A program made the translations under genes and the position numbers. The notes beneath the pieces are model-generated. The model saw nothing but the letters and a program-made list of their open reading frames with translations. It searched no databases and was not told where the DNA came from. From Elusimicrobia bacterium RIFCSPLOWO2_01_FULL_59_12 (GTDB lineage: Bacteria > Elusimicrobiota > Elusimicrobia > 2-01-FULL-59-12), in contig MGUR01000010.1 of NCBI GenBank assembly GCA_001800075.1, positions 21,973 to 33,663 on the forward strand: DNA of 11,691 nt. Direction: 5' to 3'. Shown here piece after piece: positions 6,407-11,691 of the stretch. Position 1 is the first letter of the stretch, and each line of letters starts with the position of its first letter.

Positions 6407-7137
6407 TCGGGAGTGGCCCTGAGAAGAACAACGAGCACCAGGGCGTAGATGTTGACTCCGATCGCGCAGGCCCACAGAAACCATTCGAGATGGCCGATCA
6501 GCGCCAGGACCGGGATGACATAGATGAAATCACGGCGGGCCAGCGCATCGCTCCAACGCACCAGGCGCGCCTGCCAAACTGAGCGCGCGCGGGCGGCGTC
6601 TCCCACCACCGATGTAAAAAGAGAACTCCCCTCCCCCTCACTGCCTCTCCCTTGGGGAGAGGGATGGGGTGAGGGGTGGCGTCGGGCTTTCCGATAGGTT
6701 TGATAGCTCGCGATCGAAGCGCTGATGATTGTCCCCAAGGCCGCTGTCTGCCCCAAATAGAGGTGGAGCGCGTTCCAGGTGTCCTTATAGAGCCCCATGC
6801 CCAGGCTGTAAAAAACCGCCACATGAACGATGTTATCCCCCCACAAATCGAGCCAGCCGCCGAGGCGCGAAGTCATTTTCCTGGCGCGCGCCACCTCCCC
6901 GTCGCAGCCGTCCAAGATGGAGGTGAGCAAGAAAAGAAAAGCCCCCCACACTTTGGGGCCGTAGCCGGGCTGCGCCAGGCAGACGCCGGACACCACACCG
7001 ACCAGCGTGACGGCGATCGTGATTTGATTGGGGGTGACGGGGGTCTTTAAGAGGAGGCGGCTGATGGCCCCGGAGACCTTGCGGTCGAAATGGCGGGCCA
7101 TGAAGCCGTCTGTTTCTTTGGCGAACGGTTCTGACAT
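6403..7137 (-). CDS. CDP-alcohol phosphatidyltransferase family protein
   Basis: The 244-residue protein carries the complete family signature D-x2-D-G-x2-A-R-x8-G-x3-D-x3-D at residues 76-101: D76, D79, G80, A83, R84, G93, D97 and D101. These aspartates bind the metal ions and the last is the catalytic base in solved structures. Members transfer the phosphatidyl or related group from a CDP-activated donor to an alcohol (inositol phosphate, glycerol phosphate, serine and others) in the membrane; the acceptor is not evident. Hydrophobic helices surround the motif. Residues about 154-170 (HPSPHPSPQGRGSEGEG) are a translated palindromic repeat lying in a hydrophilic loop. No Shine-Dalgarno precedes ATG 7137; a second ATG at 7101 is an alternative start. 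The stop shares ATGA with the downstream membrane gene. Confidence 0.9.
   Translation of the reverse strand: MSEPFAKETDGFMARHFDRKVSGAISRLLLKTPVTPNQITIAVTLVGVVSGVCLAQPGYGPKVWGAFLFLLTSILDGCDGEVARARKMTSRLGGWLDLWGDNIVHVAVFYSLGMGLYKDTWNALHLYLGQTAALGTIISASIASYQTYRKARRHPSPHPSPQGRGSEGEGSSLFTSVVGDAARARSVWQARLVRWSDALARRDFIYVIPVLALIGHLEWFLWACAIGVNIYALVLVVLLRATPE
6634..6676. repeat. REP-like palindromic repeat inside the phosphatidyltransferase gene
   Basis: The outer arms CCCCTCAC (6634-6641) and GTGAGGGG (6669-6676) and the inner arms CCTCTCCC (6644-6651) and GGGAGAGG (6655-6662) form a nested hairpin. On the coding strand it reads in frame as HPSPHPSPQGRGSEGEG. Sequences of this CCCTCTCCC/GGGAGAGGG type are a common dispersed, mostly intergenic repeat in many bacteria; here it extends a protein loop. 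Confidence 0.75.
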
Positions 7138-7148
7138 ACGAGCATTCT

Positions 7149-7231
7149 ACGGCATACGGCGAAAATAGAAAATAGACAATAGTGTGTTGGACCGGCGCCA
7201 TTTTCTATTGTCCATTTTCGCCGTTCGCCGT
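7149..7231. repeat. Imperfect long inverted repeat upstream of the phosphatidyltransferase
   Basis: The arms 7149-7168 and 7212-7231 match at 17 of 20 positions when one is reverse-complemented (ACGGC..ACGGCGAAAAT.G). Inside them, TAGAAAAT (7166-7173) and GACAATAG (7175-7182) both find exact complements (7200-7207 and 7205-7212) but in swapped order. This suggests a decayed or rearranged repeat element. It could form a large hairpin between two minus-strand units. Confidence 0.6.
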
Positions 7232-7245
7232 CCCCACAGCAGAAA

Positions 7246-7282
7246 CCCCTTTCTCCCGTGACTAGTCTACGGGGGAAAGGGG
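7246..7282 (-). terminator. Hairpin terminator of the 73-residue protein gene
   Basis: CCCCTTTCTCCCGT (7246-7259) pairs along its full 14 bases with ACGGGGGAAAGGGG (7269-7282), with one G-U, around a 9-base loop. It lies 24 bases after the gene's stop. On the minus strand the stem is followed by TTTCTGCTG, a poor U-tract, so termination may be imperfect. Confidence 0.7.
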
Positions 7283-7306
7283 CTCTGGTTGAGACGTTCG
7301 AACGGT

Positions 7307-7528
7307 TTAGCGACGCTTCATTTTTGCTCGGGACACATCGCCCGCTTTGTCCAAGAAGTAAAGGTAACCGGACGCCTTCTTCACGCCGACTTTGGCCACC
7401 TTCTCGGGCTTGCCGCCCTTTTTGCCGCCTCGCGCCATCTTCGCGCGGGAGACGTCTCCTTGCTTGTCGATGAAATACAGATAACCCTCTTGACGCTTCA
7501 CGCCTGCTTTGGCCACTTTTTCTGCCAT
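7307..7528 (-). CDS. Small basic protein made of a tandem duplication
   Basis: This 73-residue Lys/Arg-rich protein consists of two halves. Residues 3-33 and 42-72 are identical at 24 of 31 positions (EKVAK-x-GVK-x3-GYLYF-x-DK-x-GDVSRAKM-x-R), joined by a Gly/Lys linker (GGKKGGKP). The GYLYF-x-DK-x-GDV core suggests two short beta strands with a turn, and the rest is charged. I do not know a characterised family. The charge would suit binding to nucleic acid or to another anionic partner, but that is only a guess. There is no signal peptide, so it is probably cytoplasmic. Expression signals are unusually good: a consensus promoter, a GGGAGGTGA ribosome site and a dedicated hairpin terminator. 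Together these suggest an abundant protein expressed on its own. Confidence 0.85.
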   Translation of the reverse strand: MAEKVAKAGVKRQEGYLYFIDKQGDVSRAKMARGGKKGGKPEKVAKVGVKKASGYLYFLDKAGDVSRAKMKRR

Positions 7529-7535
7529 GGTGTAT

Positions 7536-7544
7536 TCACCTCCC
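7536..7544 (-). promoter_or_regulatory. Strong Shine-Dalgarno of the 73-residue protein
   Basis: On the minus strand GGGAGGTGA lies 7 bases before the ATG (7528). It is close to a perfect complement of the 16S rRNA tail and fixes this start codon. Confidence 0.8.
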
Positions 7545-7579
7545 TCGTCGAATAATGTGGGAATTTTTGAAGCGGGTTC

Positions 7580-7608
7580 ATTCTATATCGACGGCAATTG
7601 CGTGTCAA
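7580..7608 (-). promoter_or_regulatory. Consensus sigma-70-type promoter of the 73-residue protein
   Basis: On the minus strand TTGACA (7608-7603) is followed by a 17-base spacer and TAGAAT (7585-7580). The predicted transcript starts near 7573 and gives an untranslated leader of about 45 bases. It is the best promoter match in the window. Confidence 0.75.
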
Positions 7609-7669
7609 CATCTTTTTTCCGTCGATCTAAGGGAGGGAGGCGAGGAGAGGCGGGAGAGGGCGCTGCGGA

Positions 7670-8041
7670 TTATTTGATGACGACGATTTGTCCTTTTTTC
7701 TTGGCGCCGTCGTCGGTGGTCATCACATAGAGGTAGATGCCGGAGGCCACGCGTTCGCCGGAGCTGTTGGTTAAATCCCAGGCCAGCTGGGACCCGTTTC
7801 CGGACACCGTTTTGACCCAGCGTCCGGAGACGGTATAAATCTTGACGGTCGTGCGCGTGGTCAGAGGATTAAAAAGGACAGGTCCCCCCGCATGGCGGTC
7901 GCCGCGCCAGGGATTGGGAAGCACCCGAACGCCGGACAAGTCGCTGGGGACCAGCGTCACGGCCGCGGCGGCTCGCATGGCCACGATCAAGCCGAGCGCC
8001 ATGGCAAGCAGGAGCCCGAACCACCGCCGGGGATCATTCAT
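7670..8041 (-). CDS. Free-standing T9SS-type C-terminal sorting domain / FlgD-like Ig domain, secreted
   Basis: The 123-residue protein has a signal peptide (about residues 1-27, ending AMRAAAA) and then one small beta-sandwich domain. The domain reads VRVLPNPWRG, VKIYTVSGRWVKT, SGERVASGIYLYVMTTDD and a final KGQIVVIK. This closely follows the pattern of type IX secretion C-terminal domains (PNP start, D-x-x-G-x-x-V-x-S-G-x-Y-x-Y, basic end) and the related FlgD Ig-like fold. Normally this module is the tail of a large cargo protein; here there is no cargo part. Its ATG overlaps the stop of the PorV-like gene as ATGA, so the two are co-translated. PorV is the component that recognises such tails in Bacteroidota. 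A role as a partner or plug of the barrel is possible but inferred. Confidence 0.75.
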   Translation of the reverse strand: MNDPRRWFGLLLAMALGLIVAMRAAAAVTLVPSDLSGVRVLPNPWRGDRHAGGPVLFNPLTTRTTVKIYTVSGRWVKTVSGNGSQLAWDLTNSSGERVASGIYLYVMTTDDGAKKKGQIVVIK

Positions 8042-9162
8042 CGGAGATCCCTCAGTGATTCGCGCTGCCTGGCCACGTTGCTCTCGCTGTCAGTGAGGAG
8101 CTCCATCAATTGCTGATAGTCCGGGGCGATCTCTTCGGCCTGCGGGACGCCTTTGTTTACGGTCCGGTGCTTCTTGATGTGCTGATATTGGATCAGGTTG
8201 CGCTTGGCCCGTTCCGCTTCGCCGAATTTCATCAATAAGGAAATATAGTGGGTGTTCCCCAGGTCCCCGTACGGCAGCCAGGCGTACGCCAGTTCCTGCC
8301 CCCACACGTTGACCCCCATCCCCAGCGTGTAGCCCGCCAGCATCGACAACCCTTTGAGCGTGTCGGTCCGGTACCCCATCCGCAGCGCCAGCATCTCCAA
8401 GGGGCGCCATTCGCCTCCCAGGTGGAAACTGGCCAGACCCGTCTTCGGATACACCCCTTCCGAGGTGATCAGCCAGCGGGAGCCCGGCCGATAAGCCGCG
8501 CCCACGTGGAAAGCCATCGGCAGGGAATCCCCTTCGCTTAAAAACTTGAGCTTGGACCCGACGTTGGTCACCTTGGCCGCCAGCATCAGATTGCCGCGCA
8601 GCTTGTACATCGTTCCCAAATCAGCCGCATAGGCGCTGGCCGAAACGTCATCCAGCTTGGCGCTGATCATCTTGCCGGTCAGACCCAGCGAAAGCTTCTC
8701 ATTGAAGGACTTCCCAAAAGCCAGGTTATAGGAAGCGTAGTAGCTGGAGAAGTCCCCGGTGGGGTTGCCGCTCGCGTCCCGGCCGGTGATGTCGCCGGAC
8801 CCGAGGTATTGAACCGACCCTCCCAAAGCCGATCCCGGGCAGTCTACCGGCGAAGCGCAGGATGCCGAGCGGGGTAAAGGAAGCGCAAAACTAAGGTACT
8901 CGTAGTTCATGGATTCCAGGTAAGCGATATGCTGGCCGGAAAATTGGGTCGATTCCAGGAACCCCAGCCCCCCGGGATTAAGGGTAGGGGCATAGGCATC
9001 ATTAGACAGAGCTGTGTAAGCGGCTCCCATCGCCGCCGGGCCGGCCCCTACGGGGATATCAAGGAAAGAGGCGCCTTCTGTTCCGGAGGATGCCCGGGCC
9101 GGCGACGACAGCGTCACCACGGAGATCAGGACGGCGGATGCGATTTGCTTGATTTGTTTCAT
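8038..9162 (-). CDS. PorV/PorQ-family outer-membrane beta-barrel protein
   Basis: The 374-residue protein has a signal peptide (MKQIKQIASAVLISVVTLSSPARA) followed by FLDIPVGAGPAAMGAAYTALSNDAYAPTLNPGGLGFLE. This matches the family signature G-x-R-x-x-x-M-G-x-A-x-x-A-x-x-x-D-x-x-A-x-x-x-N-P-A-G-L, although NPGGL replaces NPAGL. Alternating hydrophobic strands of a barrel continue up to HYISLLMKFGE. The last 57 residues or so are highly charged and helix-like, an extension beyond the final strand that would face the periplasm. I choose ATG 9162 rather than the in-frame TTG at 9177, because the signal peptide begins cleanly there; neither has a clear Shine-Dalgarno. Family members are outer-membrane proteins of the PorV/FadL-like type that in Bacteroidota carry T9SS cargo. 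It is the first gene of a two-gene operon with the sorting-domain protein. Confidence 0.8.
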   Translation of the reverse strand: MKQIKQIASAVLISVVTLSSPARASSGTEGASFLDIPVGAGPAAMGAAYTALSNDAYAPTLNPGGLGFLESTQFSGQHIAYLESMNYEYLSFALPLPRSASCASPVDCPGSALGGSVQYLGSGDITGRDASGNPTGDFSSYYASYNLAFGKSFNEKLSLGLTGKMISAKLDDVSASAYAADLGTMYKLRGNLMLAAKVTNVGSKLKFLSEGDSLPMAFHVGAAYRPGSRWLITSEGVYPKTGLASFHLGGEWRPLEMLALRMGYRTDTLKGLSMLAGYTLGMGVNVWGQELAYAWLPYGDLGNTHYISLLMKFGEAERAKRNLIQYQHIKKHRTVNKGVPQAEEIAPDYQQLMELLTDSESNVARQRESLRDLR

Positions 9163-9319
9163 GAGCCAAGTGTGCAAGACTAGTGTTACAACTAAATGTC
9201 GTTAAGGTAAATCTTGTGTTACAGGAAATACGTAGATCGGGAACCCTTAAATGTCAATGATATTATTTACAACAGTTAACAATAGAAATTACAGGTCTAA
9301 AATACGGCATTAAATCGGT

Positions 9320-9454
9320 TTAGATTTTGTTGTATTTTGAGCCTTGCGCCGGGCCGTCGCCGAGAGAACGCTCATTGACGGTGTAGCGCCGAATCGACAG
9401 AACCCCATAAATCAGCTCCCGCCGCTCCGTTGACGTATAGCGAAAATTCCTCAA
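9320..9454 (-). other. Short open frame, possible small gene or gene relic
   Basis: A frame without ATG runs from after a stop at 9508-9506 to TAA at 9322-9320; the best start is TTG 9454, giving 44 residues. The peptide contains two similar pieces, RYTSTERREL and RYTVNERSLG, encoded by related 20-base sequences (9425-9444 and 9369-9388 regions). The composition is more gene-like than the flanking AT-rich DNA. It has no convincing ribosome site, so it may be a degraded fragment or a dispersed repeat. Confidence 0.2.
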
Positions 9455-9549
9455 ACCCCGATCTTTAAGGATTAGAAATAGTTTGCACCCTTTTTTTAAA
9501 GGCCTCTAAATAACGACATGGATTGTGCTGTCATGTTTTCAATGCAGGG

Positions 9550-9577
9550 TTGATTAGCACAAATTTGCACTTATTCT
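9550..9577 (+). promoter_or_regulatory. Candidate promoter for the unknown protein/DUF3108 pair
   Basis: TTGATT (9550-9555), a 16-base spacer and TATTCT (9572-9577) each match the sigma-70 consensus at 4 of 6 positions and lie about 60 bases before the likely start at 9636. Confidence 0.35.
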
Positions 9578-9635
9578 GGCAGGATTGCGCTTTTTTTGGA
9601 GTAGAGGTAAATGGGGTCTAGAAAGAAGGCGCGCT

Positions 9636-9968
9636 ATGCAAATGATCACGATCGCCGACAGACTCTGGCTGGAACCCACGCTCCTCGGGGTTACGCTCAA
9701 TTTTTCTGACAGACCGAACGACAGGCACTACCGTGTTGGGATCGGGTTCCGCTCATTGACGGAGTGCGACAACGCCCTTTGCCAAGAACGAGTCGAATGG
9801 ATGATGAAGGACAAAAGCCTGCTTATACAAGGAAGCCGGGATCTAACGCTGACGTTCTGCCCGGGAACGCGGATGGAGCAAACACTCGTGCTGACCGGGG
9901 AGGCGCGGGAGACGTTTAGGGGCGCGATCAGTTTTCTCGGACTGGCGAGCGAGTCCCGCAACAACTGA
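9636..9968 (+). CDS. Hypothetical protein of 110 residues
   Basis: I do not recognise this protein. It starts MQMITIADRLWLEP and shows alternating strand-like stretches (LLGVTLNF, YRVGIGF, SLLIQGSRDLTLTFCPG, EQTLVLTG). A small, mostly beta, soluble domain without signal peptide or membrane segment is likely. It has three cysteines (in TECDNALCQE and TFCPG) not arranged as an obvious metal site. ATG 9636 has a weak AAGG six bases upstream; ATG 9642 is an alternative, and the earlier in-frame TTG at 9585 lies in the T-rich upstream region and is unlikely. Only five bases separate its stop from the DUF3108 gene, so the two probably form an operon. Whether it is a small regulator or a partner of the DUF3108 protein cannot be told. 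Confidence 0.65.
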   Translation: MQMITIADRLWLEPTLLGVTLNFSDRPNDRHYRVGIGFRSLTECDNALCQERVEWMMKDKSLLIQGSRDLTLTFCPGTRMEQTLVLTGEARETFRGAISFLGLASESRNN

Positions 9969-9973
9969 CGACT

Positions 9974-10894
9974 ATGAGTCTTCTTAAACCTGTGATCCGG
10001 ACCGCCTGCCTGGCCGCGCTGCTGGCCGCCAGCTCGTTTGGCGGGATCGTGCCGGCCCGCGTAGCCCCCCTGCCGGTCCCGGAAGAGCTGCAGGCGGGGA
10101 CCGCCATGGAGACCGCCGCGGTGGAGTCGCCGATCCTCCAGGAAGGCGAGGACCTCAAATTCGCCATCAAATGGGGCGTGGTGACAGCGGGATACTCCTC
10201 TTTGAAGGTCCAGAACATCGAAACCATCGAGAAGCGCCTTGCCCATCACGTGGTCGCTGAGGCGCGCTCGTCGGGCATGGTGAATACCTTTTACAAAGTC
10301 AGGGACCGGAACGAAACGTGGATCGACCTCCGCACCCCCAGCACCCTGCGCTATGCCCGAAACATCCGAGAGGGGAAATATCGTCTGGAGGAGCAGGTGG
10401 TCCTGGATCAGGATTCGCGCCGCTTCTACCTTCGCTCTTACCGCGCGGATAAGAAGCGCCATGAAAGCAAGGAGGGCGAAATCCCCGCGAATGTGCTCGA
10501 CGTTTTAGGAAGCTTTTACTACGTGCGGACGCTGCCGCTGGAGGTGGGCAGGCGCTTCACGATCGACGTCCACAGCGGGGATACGGTGTACCCGATGGTC
10601 GTCAGCGTCAAGAGGCGCCAGAGGATCAAAGTCAAAGCGGGCAAATTTGATTGCTTTGTGATCGAGCCCGAGCTTCGCGAACCCGGAATATTCATCAGCA
10701 AAGGCAAAAAGCTGGAGGTCTTTATCACGGCGGACGCGCGCCGCCTGCCGGTCCTGATGCGCTCGGAGATTTTCATCGGGCATGTCGCCGCGGAACTCGT
10801 CAGCCACCGAACCCTCCCTCTAACCGAAACCTACAAAGTCTCCCGGGGCCGGAAAACCGGACCCGCCGCCCTGCCAGAGCAAGAACTAGAGTAA
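9974..10894 (+). CDS. DUF3108 domain envelope protein
   Basis: The 306-residue protein has a signal peptide (about residues 1-24, MSLLKPVIRTACLAALLAAS onward). It is followed by a DUF3108 domain over roughly residues 58-285. Recognisable parts are GEDLKFAIKWGVVTAGYSSLKV, a pattern that opens the family (G-E-x-L-x-[YF]-x-[VI]-x-W-x-x-x-x-A-G), then SSGMVNTFYKVRDRNETWID and IREGKYRLEEQVVLDQ, both typical. DUF3108 proteins are exported, probably beta-rich, and of unknown function; one proposal links them to cell-envelope lipid handling. There is no lipobox, so it should be a soluble periplasmic protein. No Shine-Dalgarno is obvious at ATG 9974, consistent with translation following the upstream 110-residue gene. 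A short AT-rich spacer separates it from the converging suf genes. Confidence 0.85.
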   Translation: MSLLKPVIRTACLAALLAASSFGGIVPARVAPLPVPEELQAGTAMETAAVESPILQEGEDLKFAIKWGVVTAGYSSLKVQNIETIEKRLAHHVVAEARSSGMVNTFYKVRDRNETWIDLRTPSTLRYARNIREGKYRLEEQVVLDQDSRRFYLRSYRADKKRHESKEGEIPANVLDVLGSFYYVRTLPLEVGRRFTIDVHSGDTVYPMVVSVKRRQRIKVKAGKFDCFVIEPELREPGIFISKGKKLEVFITADARRLPVLMRSEIFIGHVAAELVSHRTLPLTETYKVSRGRKTGPAALPEQELE

Positions 10895-10966
10895 ATTAAT
10901 ATCTCACTAATTGATTTACAGCCGATTTACTTATAATTTTGGCCTATATTTTTTTGATGATCGGTT
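10895..10966. other. AT-rich spacer between convergent DUF3108 and sufU genes
   Basis: The 72-base spacer contains a T7 run and a weak CCGAT/ATCGG inverted repeat (10922-10926 and 10960-10964) but no solid terminator hairpin. It may still end transcription from either side. Confidence 0.4.
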
Positions 10967-11419
10967 TTACTCGGTCGATACCGTGCCGGTTTTTGCCTCC
11001 AGGGCGGAGTGGAGGGCGTGCCAGGCGAGAACGGCGCATTTGACGCGCGTGGGGAATTCGTGGACCCCGGAGAAGGCGGCCAGTTTACCCAGGGAGGCCT
11101 CCTCGGCGGCCGGGACGGGGCCTTCGGTCACCAGGCGGCGAAACGCGTCAAAAAGGGCCTGGGCCTGCGCCCGGGTCTTGTCCTTGACCGCCTCGGTCAG
11201 CACCGAGGCCGAAGCCTTCGAAATAGCGCACCCCCTGCCTTCAAAACTGACGTCCCGGATCGTGTCCCCGTCCAGCTTGAGATAGACCGTCACCTGGTCG
11301 CCGCAAAGAGGGTTGTAGCCCTCCGCCTTGCGGGTGGCGTCGGCCATCGCGTGATAGTTATGCGGGCGCATGCTGTGGTCGACGATGACTTCCTGGTAAA
11401 GGTCGTTAAGTTCAGACAT
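10967..11419 (-). CDS. sufU: SufU-type Fe-S cluster assembly / sulfur transfer protein
   Basis: The 150-residue protein matches SufU, the IscU-fold partner of the SUF system. It begins LNDLYQEVIVDHSMRPHN and shows the three conserved cysteine sites: NPLCGD (C39, D41), GRGCAIS (C64) and RVKCAVLAW (C128). In Bacillus-type SufU these four residues bind zinc and the protein accepts persulfide sulfur from SufS. The insert between the second and third sites (about residues 75-120), which distinguishes SufU from IscU, is present. Its ATG overlaps the end of the sufD-like gene by 8 bases and no Shine-Dalgarno is seen, so translation is likely coupled. All key residues are intact. A gene for the cysteine desulfurase SufS is not visible here. 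Confidence 0.93.
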   Translation of the reverse strand: MSELNDLYQEVIVDHSMRPHNYHAMADATRKAEGYNPLCGDQVTVYLKLDGDTIRDVSFEGRGCAISKASASVLTEAVKDKTRAQAQALFDAFRRLVTEGPVPAAEEASLGKLAAFSGVHEFPTRVKCAVLAWHALHSALEAKTGTVSTE

Positions 11420-11691
11420 GGGACAAACTCAGGCAGGGGAGCAGCGAGGCGCGTATTTCATCGGACTCCACCAGCTCGATCATTTCGCTGGCGAAGGCGT
11501 AAATCAGGAGCTGCCGGGCCTGCCCGGCGGGGATCCCGCGCGACCGGAGGTAGAAAAACTGCTGGGGATCGAGCTGGCCGATGGTTGATCCGTGCTTGCA
11601 TTTGACGTCGTTGGCCAGGATCTTCAGCTCCGGCATCGAACGCGCCTTGGCCTTGGGCGAGAGGAGCAGGTTTTTGTTCACCTGGGAGGAA
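11412..11691 (-). CDS. sufD: SufD (SufB/SufD family) Fe-S assembly protein, C-terminal part (5' beyond window)
   Basis: The frame is open to the right edge, so only the last 92 or so residues are seen; the GTG at 11681 is internal. The segment QVNKNLLLSPKAKARSMPEL, then NDVKCKHGSTIGQLD and FYLRSRGIP with AFASEM is the highly conserved C-terminal beta-helix end of SufB/SufD. The VKCKHGSTIG stretch contains the Cys and His corresponding to the functional Cys/His pair used in cluster building (SufD His side). I favour SufD over SufB because of the short C-terminal end and the SPKA-x-A-x-S-x-P-E-L form, but cannot exclude SufB. The protein is part of the SufBCD scaffold that assembles Fe-S clusters in the cytoplasm. 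It is followed directly by sufU. Confidence 0.85.
   Translation of the reverse strand, partial: SSQVNKNLLLSPKAKARSMPELKILANDVKCKHGSTIGQLDPQQFFYLRSRGIPAGQARQLLIYAFASEMIELVESDEIRASLLPCLSLSHV

Larger units (their letters stand above)
9163..9635. other. Intergenic region between divergent units (about 470 bp, AT-richer)
   Basis: No convincing gene is present. Near the PorV-like gene are four TTACA motifs (from 9186, 9219, 9267 and 9289), two of them within exact GTGTTACA copies 33 bases apart (9183-9190 and 9216-9223). A GTTAAC palindrome lies at 9275-9280. The part 9320-9505 is GC-richer and holds an open minus-strand frame described separately. TTGCAC occurs at 9483-9488 and 9565-9570. The stretch must carry promoters for both flanking units, because they are transcribed away from each other. 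Confidence 0.6.

Noticed and set aside
9577..9591. Sigma-54-like TGGCAGGATTGC
   Set aside because: The GG and GC elements are about three bases too close for a -24/-12 promoter.
9611..9709. Short plus-strand frame starting at ATG 9611 with a GGAG upstream
   Set aside because: It overlaps the 110-residue gene in another frame, gives a basic 32-residue peptide without features, and ends inside that gene without coupling.
9728..10462. Minus-strand frame of 244 residues
   Set aside because: It is antisense to the well-supported DUF3108 gene and the 110-residue gene and shows no domain signature.
10911..10937. TTGATT and TATAAT on the plus strand after the DUF3108 gene
   Set aside because: The 15-base spacer is short and the transcript would run antisense into sufU with no plus-strand gene following; likely chance in AT-rich DNA.
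11009..11605. Plus-strand frame of 198 residues
   Set aside because: It is antisense to sufU and sufD, whose conserved motifs are unmistakable.
1..11691. CRISPR array, tRNA, rRNA, transposase or phage genes
   Set aside because: No regularly spaced direct repeats, RNA gene signatures or mobile-element proteins were seen on either strand.

Overview
This GC-rich window looks like the chromosome of an uncultured, diderm bacterium. The diderm call rests on a PorV/PorQ-type outer-membrane barrel and on several secreted or membrane proteins. The giant linker-rich fusion protein, the PorV/sorting-tail pair and the dispersed palindromic repeats inside and between genes resemble Elusimicrobiota or Omnitrophota-like candidate phyla. 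That placement is an inference from gene style; no marker gene here proves it. No rRNA, tRNA, CRISPR array, transposase or phage gene was seen.

Layout. At the left edge is the C-terminal part of a Gfo/Idh/MocA-type oxidoreductase (+), followed by a short spacer with a possible terminator and a perfect 18-bp palindrome. Next comes a 21-residue leader ORF with a strong Shine-Dalgarno, whose stop overlaps the start of a 1549-residue protein (+, 797-5446). That protein has an N-terminal hydrophobic segment, two different SAM-methyltransferase-like domains, three hydrophobic hairpins, and three copies of an ungapped 78-residue repeat, all joined by Ala/Pro-rich linkers. I do not know of a described family with this architecture, and it is the most novel object in the window.

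It meets a minus-strand block tail to tail with a 15-bp overlap. Read in the direction of transcription, that block contains: (i) a PorV-like barrel and a free-standing T9SS-type C-terminal domain with its own signal peptide, joined by an ATGA overlap; (ii) a strongly expressed-looking 73-residue basic protein made of two near-identical halves, with its own consensus promoter, Shine-Dalgarno and hairpin terminator; (iii) a CDP-alcohol phosphatidyltransferase and an LPG-synthase/UPF0104-type membrane protein, again joined by ATGA and plausibly a phospholipid head-group operon.

After an AT-richer non-coding stretch of about 470 bp (9163-9635) a plus-strand pair follows: a 110-residue protein of unknown function and a DUF3108 envelope protein. 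The right edge holds the minus-strand Fe-S cluster assembly genes sufD (partial) and sufU, which overlap by 8 bp.
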